From Capsicum annuum (lineage: Eukaryota; Streptophyta; Magnoliopsida; Solanales; Solanaceae), in assembly GCF_002878395.1 (NCBI RefSeq), contig NC_061115.1, positions 55,701,034 to 55,765,033 of the forward strand: a stretch of DNA of 64,000 nucleotides. The letters run 5' to 3'. The position numbers and the translations under genes were made by a program. The notes below the pieces were generated by a model. The model did no database searches and was not told where the DNA came from. It worked only from the letters and a program-made list of their open reading frames with translations. The first letter of the stretch is position 1; each line of letters opens with the position of its first letter. Below, one piece after another: positions 22,899-34,167 of the stretch.

Positions 22899-25800
22899 TC
22901 AAGCGGAGTCTGGATTAATAGAGAAAACATAAGGATACTTGGTTCGCATATCTACTTTAGTTTCCCAAGTAGCTCCCTCAATGGACTGATTTCTCCATAG
23001 AACCCTAACCAAAGGAACTTCTTTATTCGTCAACCTAAAAATATGATGGTCAAGGATTTCAACTGAGGTTTCTTCATACGAAAGGTTATATCTTACATCC
23101 ACACTCTCGAGAAGAATAACAAAAGTTGAATCACCGATGCATTTCTTTAGCAAGGAACCATGGAACACTTGATATACTGATGTCAAATTTGCAGGCAACT
23201 CTAACTTATAAGCTACCTTCCCAAAGCGGCTCAAAATTCTATATGGGCCAACATAGCATGGATTGAGCTTCCCCTTCTTGTCGAACCTCTTCACCCCTTT
23301 CATGGGTGAAATTTTCAAATACACGAAGTCACCATTATCAAACACAAAATCTCTTCTTCTTATATCTGCATAATATTTTTGTCGACTCTAGGATGTTCAT
23401 CCTTTCGCGGATCAACTAAACTTTCTCCGTTGCTTAAAGCACTGAATCTAGCCCTATTAAAGTAGCCTCACCTATTCCAAACCAACCAATAGGGGATCTA
23501 CATCTCCTCATATAGAGAGCCTCAAACAGTGTCATCTAAATACTGGAGTGATAGTTGTTGTTATAGGTAAACTCAATCAAAGGTAAGTGGTCATTCCAAC
23601 TACCCTTAAAGTCAATAACACAGGCCCTCAACACATCCTCTAAAGTTTGAATGGTCCACTCTTCTTGACCATCTGTCTAAGGATGAAAAGTTGTATTGAG
23701 ATGAACTTGGTTACCAAAACCCTTCTAAAAAGCCTTCCAAAAGTGAGAGGTAAACTGAGAACCTCTATCTTAAATAATGGTAAATGGTTCCCCATGCAAC
23801 TTAACCAAATCCCTGAGTTAGAGTCTATCATAATCCTCAGTTGAACACAAAGTATGAACTGACAAGACATGGGCTGAATTGATCATCCTATTTATAATAA
23901 ACCATATCAAATCATATTGATGACGCGTACGGGGCAATCCTACTACAAAATCCGTGTTTATCACTGCCTTCTTCCAAGTGGAGATACTAAACTCCTGAAG
24001 CATTCCACTAGGCCTTTGATGCTCAACCTTAACCTGTAGACAATTCGAACACTTGGCCACAAATTTTGTAATATCTTTCTTTATACCACTCCACCAATAG
24101 ATTTCCCACAAATCATGGTACATCTTAGTGGCCCCTGGGTGAATAAAATACCGCACACTATGCACTTTTGCCTATATACACTACCTCAAACCATCAACAC
24201 ATAGAACACATGGTCTGTCGTAACAATAAAGCACACCATCTCCCCTTGGGAAAAATCTCTACTTTCTTATCACTAACTACCTCCTTCTACTTAACCAAAC
24301 TATGATCCTTATCTTGCTTTTCTTTTACTTCAGCAACCAATGAAGATTCTGACCCATTCTAAACCCATATACTACCTTCAGCTGAATCAACCAACCAAAC
24401 TCCTAACCTATCAAGCTAATGGACTTCATAGACTAACTCTTTTTTATCATCCTCAACATAAGTAACACTACCCATTGACAATCAACTAAGGGCATCCACC
24501 ACTATATCTGCCTTGCTTGGATGATACAACACACTCATATCATAGTCTTTCAATAGTTCAAGCTATCTTCTCTAATGAAGATTCAGGTCTTTCTTTTTTA
24601 ACACATATTGCAAACTTTTGTGATCCATGAACATATCCACATGAACCTCATAAAGATAATGCCTACAAATCTATAAGGCAAAGACAATAGCTACCAACTC
24701 AAGATTGTGGGTTGGATAATTTTCTCATAGGGTTAAAGCTATCTAGAAGCATAGGCTATAACCCTACCTCATTGTATCAACACACAACTAATACCAACTC
24801 TCGAAACATCACAGTAAACTAAAAACCCATCTATACCATCTAGCAAAGTAAAGACTGGAGCAGAAATGAGTTGAGTTTTTAACTCCTAAAAACTCTTCTC
24901 ATAAGAATCTAACCAGTAAAATTTGACTTTCATTTGGGCCAGTCGAGACATAGGAGAAGCAATAGAAGTAAACCCTTCAACAAATCATCTGTAATAGCTA
25001 TCTAAACCCATGAAACTCCTGATATTTGATGGAGAGATAGATCTAGGATAGTTTCTCACTGCTTTAATCTTTTAAAGATCAACTCGAATGCCATCACCAG
25101 AGATGATGTGGCTAAGGAAAGCTACTGATCTCAACCAAAATTCTCACTTGCTGAACTTAGAAAATAACTAATGCTTCTTAAGGTTCTATAATAAAATCCT
25201 TACGTAATTTGCATGATCACTTTTAATACGGGAGTATATGAGAATATCATCAATGAAGACTATATGTCCAAGTACTGCTTGAACACCCTATTCATCAAGT
25301 CCATAAAATTTGAATAAGCATTCGTTAGTCCAAAAGACATAAATAAGGAATTCAAAGTGACCATATCGAGTCCTGAAGGCTATCTTTGAAATGTTACATT
25401 CTCTTAACTCTAAGATGATGATACCCGGATCTTAGGTCTATTTTAGAGAAATAGCTTGCCCCCCGAAGTTGGTCAAACAAGTCATGAATTCTGGGGAGAG
25501 GATACTTATTCTTGATTGTGACTTTGATCAACTGATGGTAGTCGATGTACATTCTAAGGGAACTGTCTTTCTTGCGAACAAATAGAACAAGAGCACCCCA
25601 TGGGGAAATACTAGGCCTGATAAAACCCTTATCTAGGAGATCTCTCAACTATTTATTCAATTCCTTAGCTCGGCTGGAGCCATTCTATAAGGTGGAATAG
25701 AGACAGGCTGGGTATCTAGAATGAGATTTATTCTGAAGTCAATTTTCCTTTTGGAAAGATCTTCAAGAAACACATCTGGTAACCTATTCACTACAGGAAC

Positions 25801-26195
25801 TGACTCAAGACTCGGGGTTTCAAAATTTGAGTCCTTGACTCAGACGAGGTGGTAAATACACCCCTTGGATATCATTTTCTTGCCTTAAGATAGAAAACAA
25901 ACTAACCCTTAAGCACTGAAGTACTATCCCTCTATTCAATAACTGGTTTATTAGGAAACTGGAACCAAACAATTATATTTCTATAATTAACTGAGGCATA
26001 GCACGAGTAGAGCCAATCCATGTTGACAATGACATCCAAATCAGTTATCTCTAAATCCATAAGGTCAACTGAAGTAACTTTCTGAGAGACTATGAACGAC
26101 CAATTTCTGTATACCCATCTGTATGTAATAGAACTACCTATTATGGTAGAAACTGATAAAGGCTCTACAAATATTTTGGGACTAACACTGAAGTC
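22899..26195 (-). pseudogene. R4 pol: protease (C part), RT, RNase H, integrase, chromodomain (broken)
   Basis: Minus strand from 26195. The protease continues after the LINE with DFSVSPKIF. RT starts near 25700, with [12 protein letters not shown] and [15 protein letters not shown] at 25648-25394 and an FIDDILIYS active site near 25230, both aspartates kept. Broken RNase H spans about 24900-24600. Integrase has its zinc region and first aspartate (VINTDFVVGLPRTR) at 24165-23818, then II*DRGSQFTSHFW (second Asp kept, stop just before) and FHPQTDGQEE (Glu kept). An uninterrupted 148-residue frame at 22899-23345 contains GPYRIL and the chromodomain (VRVLWRNQSIEGATWE). Elsewhere stops and frameshifts are common. 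The C-terminal integrase/chromodomain module is the best preserved coding piece in the window. Confidence 0.9.
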
Positions 26196-27218
26196 TTTTT
26201 TTTGTTTAATTTTGAATTTTATTAATAATCAACACTTGATGGACCAACCCACCATATAATGAAAAAATAGACCAATCCTATTCTTAACCCGACCCACCCA
26301 AAATCCTTTTATTAAACAAATACAACTTGTAGGGTTTCTAAAAAAGGGGTAGTTTCCTAATCCTACAATTGTGTTCGCCTCCTTCATCCTTGTTGTTTCC
26401 TTTCTCTACTTTAAGATTCAACCTATTAAAACTTTGAGAGCTCAATTGCACCCTCTTCACGAAAGGAAGTACTAATAATTTCTCATCTTTACTGTTACTC
26501 ATACCAGCTGACTCAATATTATTTGTATTGCAGCTGTGTTCTCCAGTATAAAGCAAATATTTTTGGTCAACTAAGATGGATCTAGTTTTATGATTAAAGC
26601 TGTAATAGCCAAGTATGTTTCCTTCTTCTTGTCTTGCTTTGTTATTTCTAGATCTACTTGATATATATTCTCTATGGCTTGCTTGTATTCTGTAGATGTA
26701 GAAAATATGACGAGAACGAGTACCCCCCAATTGATTAGCTTTCCATCTCCCTCTCAGCTGTATATTACACCATCTAATCCATCGATCATCTGTTATTGCA
26801 GATGTTCCTTTGTGCTAGCTATAATAGCTTAGAGATAGTACTTTCACTACTAATTTTTGTATATAAATTGCATGTAACCTTTTCAGTATGAGTTTCCTTA
26901 TCCTCTTTATCCCTTGACTTGTATGATCCTCAAGTATTGGCTCTGCCATTTATCACTATTTAGGATAGCTTTACCACTGCTCTATAATTACTGGTAATTT
27001 GTAATGGTATAAGCACCTGCATCTAAGGCAGAATTTGCTAGATAATCTGCCAGTTGGTTCCCCTCCCTGAAAATATGTTGATAATATACTTGTTTTTTTT
27101 TTTGCATAAAATTGTGAATCTGTTTGACTATGTATGCCATATTCCATGGACAAGGTTATTCACCTGTTAAAACCATTGTCATGAGTAAAGAATCCATCTG
27201 AAATATAATCTTATTGTA
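26196..27218 (-). other. L1 3' region after RNase H
   Basis: About 1 kb between the RNase H remnant and the poly(A). A 130-codon open frame at 26338-26730 has no recognisable domain and may be chance. The remainder looks like 3' UTR and decayed C-terminal coding sequence. Confidence 0.5.
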
Positions 27219-30200
27219 CTAAGATTTAGTACCATGCGTAGCTACATAAAATACTGTATAAGCCTCTATTTGCATACTATTAGCATAATAATGTGGTTCT
27301 CCTTTAGTAAATAAGACATCTCCCTTCTTATCCCTCAAGCAAAAAGCATATGAGCTTCCTTCATCTTCACCTCTAACTGCTACATCTGTGTTGTACTTTA
27401 ACCATCCCTCCTCTGGTGCTTTCCACAAGAATTTAATAGTCTTAACATTCATTTTTTAACTTGCCCATCTCCTTAATTATATGAGACCATTCATTTGGAA
27501 AGTCCAACACTGGCTTTCTGACCTTCAACAATATTCTCAAATTTCTGGTAACATTGTATATTATCCTTAATCTTGAAGTATCCTTGTTTTAATGTTTTTT
27601 CCTATTTCTTCTCCTCCACAGTTCCCATAGAATAATGCTAGGCATAGCAAAATAATATGGTTGTTTCTTCCCTTTTACTATAGCATTCACCCAACTTAAT
27701 ATTGTTTCTCTCAGGGTCAACTGTTAAATAGGAATACCTGCAAAATAAAAAAAGTAGGACCAAGTCCTATTAGCATAAAAAGAATTTCTGAAGACATGTG
27801 CCAATGTCTCCACTTCTGGTTCCTCACGACACCAACACTTAGAAGGGCCTTGCATTTCGATTCTCCTTATTGTATCATCTACTAGAATTCTTCTTCTACA
27901 TAACATCCATATGAAAAAACATATCTTGAAAGGCAATACTTTCACCCATATCCTCTTAAATGTGTTGTCAATACTCTCCCTATTCCTTATATAATGCCTA
28001 GCTGATTTCACTGTAAACAGACCTTAAGGTTCTATACTCCATATTGGCCAGTCTTTCCTGCTTCTAATGGAGGTATCACCTGCTTAAGAAAATGATTTTC
28101 TATCTCCTCTGTGAATATTGTTCTAATTAGATAATCATCCCATTTTCCTTCTCTTACCAATTCCTTCACTTGCCTATACTATTCTTGCTCCCTTGTCCTC
28201 CTTTCATTATAGAAAAAAGATCACCTTACCCAGTTCAATTATCTAACCAGATATCTGAATTTCCTTGATTCAGTTGCCATATAATGAGATGTTTCACCAG
28301 ATCCCTAGCAATAAGCATCTTCTTCCATATTTGAGATCCACCTCCACCAGTTTTCTATTGACTATTTTTAGGCGCTCTTTCTTGCAATATTTATTAAACA
28401 TGTAATCCTTCCATAATGACTTTGTGGTCCTGAAGCTCCACCAAATCTTGTAAAATAATTCCATAGAAATATCACCAATTCTTTTAAAACCCAAGCCACC
28501 TTCATCTTGTGGTAAACATACAGTTTGCCATTTCACCCAATGTCTTCCCTTTTGTCCAATTTTACTACTCCAAAAAAATTGAGCTATCATTTTTCGAATA
28601 GTATTCAACACATTCAATGGAGGATTCATTACTGATAAGCAATGTATAGGGATACTTTGCAAAATATGTTTGATCAATACTACCCTTCCTTCATAAGAAA
28701 GCAATTTTCCTTTCCAAGATTGCATCTTACAAGTAATTTTATTCAGTAATTGCTGATAGTAATCCTTCTTTCTTCTCATATAAAAGATTGGACAACCTAA
28801 ATATATGAAAGAAAAGTCTCTTCTCAAGATGCTAGTAGCTATCTCTATAATAATCCCTACTCCATTGGATACTCCCTTATGCAAATAAATTCCACTCTTT
28901 TCCTTGTTTATCTTTTGCCCAGAGACTTCCTCATTTTTATCCAAAGTAGTCGTGACCAGTTGCAAAGTATTCACCTCTTCTTTACATAGGATTATCATAT
29001 CATCTGCAAATGTCAGATGATTGAGTTTTGGACTTTATCTTGGCATCCCAAAAAATTTAAAATCCGTATTCTACATCAATTTCTTCAATGACCTTGACAA
29101 CACCTCCGTAGCTATGATGAACAATGTTGGTGACAATGGATCCCCCTGTTTCAATCCTCTCATTGACCTAAAAATCCTTTTGGTTGACCATTTAGAATTA
29201 TGGAATACCAATTGTTTTCCAGTAATCTGAAGATCATGTCTATAAGAACCTCTAAAAACCCAAATTTCCTTAATACCTTAGCTAAAAACAACCACTCCAC
29301 TCTGTCATATGCCTTTATCATGTCAAGTTTCATAACCAAGTTAGGTGGTTTACCCCTATTTCTAATTTCAGCTATAATCTCCTATACCCCCAGTATATTT
29401 TCAACAATTCTTCTTCCCTGAACAAAACCAGCTTGTTCTGGTGATATCAATTGAGGTAGTATTCCTTTAATTCTTTCATGAACAATTCTTGAGAAAATCT
29501 TGTTCACAAAATTACTAAGGGAAATAGGCCTTATATCAGAAAAAGTATTCACTACTAACCTTTTTGGTATCAATACCAACTTTGTATGAGTAATGAATTT
29601 AGAAAGTTGAAGCCACAAAAGAAAGCAGTTACTATTTTGTGGATATCCTACTTAATAATCTCCTATGCATCCTGATAAAATGCTCCTGTCATTCCATCTG
29701 GCTCCCTTGCACTATTTCTATTCAACCCCATGACAGCTTGTCTGACTTCTTCCTCATCTGGTAGCCTTATAATGTCCTTGTTCTGATCTTCTGTCACCAT
29801 CTTTGGTATTTCATTTAATATGGAGAAATCTTCTGCATCCTGCTACTTAGTAAACTATTCTAAAAAAATTAATTGTTGATTCTGCAATATCTTATATTTC
29901 TTCCATTCATTCTCCCTGTTCATTTTGAATTCTATTAATCTTGAGTTTGCTTCTCCTTCCTTTTACAATAGTGTGAAAAAACTTGGTATTTCTTTCTCCA
30001 TCCTTAAACCATTCATACCCATTATCTTGCCTCCAAAAATATTCTTCTCTCTTAAGATGCATGTTTAATTCAACATGAGCCTTAAACAAATTAGTTCTAT
30101 TCACTCTACTGGGATTTTCTTCAAACTGCTTCTCTCGTATCTTGATAATATCCTCCAGAGTAGTTATTTCCTGGAATATATTACCAAAATTATCTTTGCT

Positions 30201-31047
30201 CCACATAGTTAGTGCTAACTTAGTGTTTTTCAGTTTCTGCTGAAACACTATAAATGGGTTACCTGCTACCTGAGATTTCTAACTTTGTTTGATCACCTCC
30301 ATGCAAGATTCCTCCTTGATCCAGAAATTCAAAAATTTAAAAGATCTAACTATCTGATCACTTTCTATTCTGCATTGGATTAATAAGGGTGAATGATCTA
30401 ATCCAATCCTGGCTAGATGCTCCACTTTCATCCTCTGAAATATATTTTGTAGTCTATGATTGCACAAAACCCTATCTAATCTCTTGAATATGCAATCTTC
30501 ATCAGTTCTTCCATTCCACCATGTGAACTTGCTTCCCTTAAATTAAAATTCTTCCATGTTACATAAATTGATACATTGATTAAAATCTTGTGTCTCATTA
30601 AATATAACAGGATGTCCTCCCAAGTTTTCCTCATCACTTCTTATCACATTGAAATCCCCTCCAATTATCCATGGAATTTGATATATGTCTGACAAATTCA
30701 CTAAGGAATCCCATAGTGCCAACCTCTCATTAACATTAATACACTAACGTCACCAAAAAAAGATATGCCTACATTTTGATTGGCCAACTTCAATTAAGTT
30801 ACTGGTCTTCATCTTTTAAAATACTATACTCCACATTCTCTTCAACGAAATCCCAGATATTTCCAGAAACATCAAGAATTGCATTCTTCATACCCAGCCT
30901 CCTTCTATACTCCTCAATATGCTGTCTATCGTGAAAAGGTTCCATAATCCCAATAAAATAAAATTGGTATCTTCTCTGCATTGTTATTAGTCTGGTAGAA
31001 GCCTGTTGTGTGTTAACAGACCTTATGTTCCATATCAAAGCATTCAT
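27219..31047 (-). pseudogene. L1 ORF2: endonuclease, reverse transcriptase, RNase H (broken)
   Basis: An endonuclease start at 31047 (MNALIWNIRSVNTQQ, the usual WNxRG-type beginning) runs to about 30279. A linker with YEWFKDGERNTKFFH follows at 30248-29907. The RT has LVLIPKRLVVNTFSDIRPIS and GFVQGRRIVENIL at 29618-29382, the active site TFADDMIIL near 29010 with both aspartates present, and a long open RT C-terminus at 28998-28294 (FIYLGCPIF, GRVVLIKHILQSIP). The zinc-binding RT-associated domain is at 28011-27724 (FKICFFIWMLCRRRILVDD). The RNase H start is at 27452-27219 (GWLKYNTDVAVRGEDEGS). Stops and frameshifts separate these blocks. By family knowledge, ORF2 nicks the target and primes reverse transcription there. 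Confidence 0.88.
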
Positions 31048-31049
31048 TT

Positions 31050-31740
31050 GGACTTTTATCTAGCTCTATGACTTCTTGTAAACATTGTTACTGATTTGTC
31101 CTCAGCTACCTTGGTACTATCTCCTTTCTTTTTCTTTTCATTTCTTCCTTGTTTCTCCTTTAAAGCTTTCACTTTCTTAGGTGACATATCTATTGATTTT
31201 GCAAGTTGATTGATATTATCTTCCAAATCATTCTCATCTAGATCTTCCTTTGCAATATTACTACTTTTTAGCAGATTCTAAATCTGCATTGCTATTGGTT
31301 TAATCCCTTCAAGTACCATCAACTCCTTTAATTCTTTATTAAATACCTGCATTTGCATCTGTTCAGTTGAGCTGTTTATGCTTCTTTTGTCTACATTCTG
31401 ATCATTTTCCTCAATCTATACATACTGACTTCCCCTTTGTGGATTCTTGTCATTCTTGCTATCTTCACTCTTATTCTTATTATGTTCTTCAACTCCTATC
31501 TTCTTTCAGGACAATGCTGGATTATTTGTACCTGACTTGGAGAATTATGTGTACGACTGATTTCTTTATCTTGTGTAATTGTCTTCTCAGCTAATATATT
31601 GACATCTTGATCACTTTCTGTACCTTTACCAAAACTTTTGGTAAACCATTCTTTTGTACTCATTATTGCTCCTTCTTCCTGTTGATCAGTATTAAGGAGC
31701 CCCTCTTCATTTGTATAAACATGAAGATAGAAGAACCCCT
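31050..31740 (-). pseudogene. L1 ORF1 remnant
   Basis: Minus-strand coding-like text lies upstream of the endonuclease. One part is readable as STKEWFTKSFGKGTESDQ near 31670. After frame changes a lysine-rich C-terminus follows (SPKKVKALKEKQGRNEKKKK) near 31130-31190, just before ORF2. No zinc knuckle or RNA-binding motif can be pointed to; assignment as ORF1 rests on position and basic composition. The N-terminus is missing, so the LINE is probably 5'-truncated. Confidence 0.5.
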
Positions 31741-33044
31741 CTTCTATATAAGGAGTTACAAAGAAAAGTAAAGCTCCAGGGTCTAATAATGCATAAACAT
31801 AAAGATGGAAGACTTATAACGTACCCATAACCACATCAGGGGAACTCTCCTGATCATGTCAATTTTTGGAGTGCATAAAGCCTATTTTGGCGCTGCCCAC
31901 TGGTGGCACTATAGGCGACACCCTACTAAGTCAGGCAACCTACTGAAGCTGATGAAAAGTTGGACTGGCCCTGATGGCATGGATCTTTTCCCTTCTGAGC
32001 AACCACTGGACAATCTCAGATCCTATGGCTGGCTTGCCACACCTAAAACACACATCACTACCTACTCTTCACTTACCCTGATGATTCTTACCACACTTCC
32101 TACCAAGCGGATTGGTCTGCCTACTATTCATATTACCCTGGGACTTAGAGGCTAATACTCTATCTCGACTTCTTTCCTGAACTTAGGCAATGGTGCACTA
32201 GTCGAATATAAAATTGGAGCTGAAAATTTCTGTAGAACTGAGAACGGTTACCGCCTTTTGACCTTGTCTCAAAAAAGTTAAAGCTACCTAGATTATCCCT
32301 CTTGTTCTCTCTTTCCCTATCTTTGAGTTTTTGCTCCTCAATCTGCTGATCATGAACCATCAACCTAGAAAGGTCCATCTCTTTTATCAATATGGCGGTC
32401 CTACACACCTTGACTACACTAGATACACCAGATATAAACTTACTCTTCCTCGATATAGAGTCAGCTACTATATTTGGAGCATACCTTGCCGACTGAGCGA
32501 ACTTGAGCGAGTAATCTCTCACACACATGATACCAAGTTTCAAATTTATAAACTCCTATGCATTAGTTTCCCTCAACTCTAGTGGCAAGAACCTGTCTAA
32601 GAAAGTCGTGGCAGACACTTCTCACTTTACCGGCCCTGCATCAACACCTTTGTCCTCCTTTTACTGTTTGAACCAGGTATGAGCTACTCCCTACAATTAA
32701 TGGGCAGCTAAGTTTGCACTCTCACTAGAAGTGACACCCATGATGTCTTTCACTTTCTACACAGCATCCAAAAATTCATGCAGATCCTCCTCAGACTTGG
32801 ATCCAAAAAATAAAGGAGAATTTATTCAAGTGAAATCCCAAATTTTGGTTGCAGCTGTATTCAACACTAGATTAGCTGGAGCAACAACCTGCTGGTTGTT
32901 CTGAGAAGCTACAAAATATGACAAGGCCATGAAAGTGGCTCTGAACTCAGTGTGAGAAACATGTTCATTCAGGGGATCTTCTTGAACAGGTGGTGGTGTG
33001 GATAGATCCCTATTCCTCCTTCTATAGTTTCTTTAGGGAGGCAT
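31741..33044 (-). pseudogene. R4 gag and start of protease (broken)
   Basis: The start codon is at 33044 on the minus strand (MPP followed by an Arg-rich stretch), the same start as R6. A gag core follows: EDPLNEHVSHTEFRA, a KSEEDLHEFLD block, then ATTFLDRFLPLELRE near 32590. An Arg/Lys/Glu-rich stretch (EEQKLKDRERENKRDN) lies at 32340-32290. A CCHC knuckle (CFRCGKP, then, after a frameshift, a His/Cys half) lies near 32035. The protease begins as ALLDPGALLFFVTPYI at about 31790-31745, with the catalytic aspartate present, and is cut by L1 a dozen residues later. Multiple stops occur. Confidence 0.85.
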
Positions 33045-33248
33045 TGTCTATAAATGGAAAGAAGGACAAATTAGAAAAAGGGAATTCTCTAGAGCTCATT
33101 CTCTCTCGCACAACATGAACACTGAAAGAAGGTAAACTTTCATAAAATATCTCATAGCTCTTGCCAATAAGTGTGGAGCACTTTACACCCATGTACAAGA
33201 CCCTACTTGACACGGCTTTTAGATGCCCTAGGAAACTATAAAACTTTA

Positions 33249-33261
33249 GGCTCTGATACCA
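33249..33261 (-). other. R4 primer-binding site
   Basis: TGGTATCAGAGCC on the minus strand, five bases from the right LTR. This is the exact initiator Met tRNA type site. Confidence 0.92.
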
Positions 33262-33266
33262 AGTTT

Positions 33267-34167
33267 TGGCATGACCCAAGGCTACCCCCTAGTCGTGGCA
33301 CAGTGCTTAAGTCCACAACTAACCCCAAGCTAACCCATGAACTAGTACCTACTTTCAGTATTAGATAAAATAATAATAAAATAACCTGTGCAGAAGATTA
33401 ACTAATAAAATACAAATAAACAATACTAGTATATCTGAACAACTAAAAAAGAAACTGAAACAAGTCTGAAAGTCTAAAAACTAAATTGACTGTCTTTCTT
33501 AAAACGTCAAAAATCATAAGGAGATGATGGGACAAGCCCCCAACTAACTGTGACTGACTGACATAAAAGAAAGTATCGTAAATAACTAAAATCATAACAT
33601 CTTCGATGGATAAGGGCTCATCTCAACTGCTGTTGCTGGGAAATGCTGAATTGTCTAAGGATGATCTGGGAACTAAGCATCTGAACCTATGTTATAAGAT
33701 ATCATAGCTCAATAGAAGAATATGTGATCAGTACTTTGAATGTACTAGTACGTGAGGTAAGGACTAACTGAAATACATATGAGAGCTGAATATGGATTCA
33801 TGAACATATAAATCTGAGAGTGAAAAACCATGTAAAACATGTACTGAATAAATCTGTAAAACTTATTACCTGATAAAGCAAACCTGAACTGATATATACT
33901 AAGTACTGTTTGAAACAGTGGGAGCTATCATGTACTTGACATACCCCAATCAGAGTTAATCTAGGTCCAACCTGTAACCCCAATTGGCAGGTAACATCTC
34001 ATAATCCTATGTTGGCTACGTAGTTTTGGAACTTAGGGACTACTACTAAGGTCTCAGTCCTAACTGTTAGATGATCCCCCATCCCTAGGTTAGCTTAGTG
34101 CTAAATTCTACTCCCAACTGAATGACACTGGCGTTATTAATGGTTTAACATGACATAGTACAGTAAT
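33267..34167 (-). repeat. R4 right (5') LTR, first fragment
   Basis: This aligns to the outer part of 20589-22741, including GACAAGCCCCCAACTAACT and GTTGGCTACGTAGTTTTGGA. It ends at the R5 insertion, with gtaat (34163-34167) as the target-site duplication. Confidence 0.92.

Larger units (their letters stand above)
26196..31740 (-). mobile_element. L1: plant L1-like LINE inserted in R4 protease
   Basis: A minus-strand non-LTR retrotransposon: an ORF1 remnant, then ORF2 with endonuclease, RT, a zinc-finger RT-associated region and an RNase H domain. A short poly(A) (TTTTTTTT at 26196-26203 on plus) lies at the 3' end. Both ends fall inside the R4 protease, as shown by comparison with R6, where CCAAAGTCAACAGCTATATAAGG is continuous (52056-52078). 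In R4 the same text is split between 26195 and about 31745. No clear target-site duplication remains. The 5' end is imprecise because of a small local duplication near 31690-31745. Confidence 0.85.

Noticed and set aside
26338..26730. 130-codon minus-strand frame as a separate gene
   Set aside because: It lies in the LINE 3' region, has no recognisable domain, and nothing indicates its own promoter or start context.
31856..32155. Plus-strand open frame of 99 codons
   Set aside because: Antisense to the R4 gag zinc-knuckle region.
33249..33261. tRNA gene or fragment (GCTCTGATACCA)
   Set aside because: It is the reverse complement of the retrotransposon primer site next to an LTR; no cloverleaf surrounds it. 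The same applies at 13126, 40058 and 53551.
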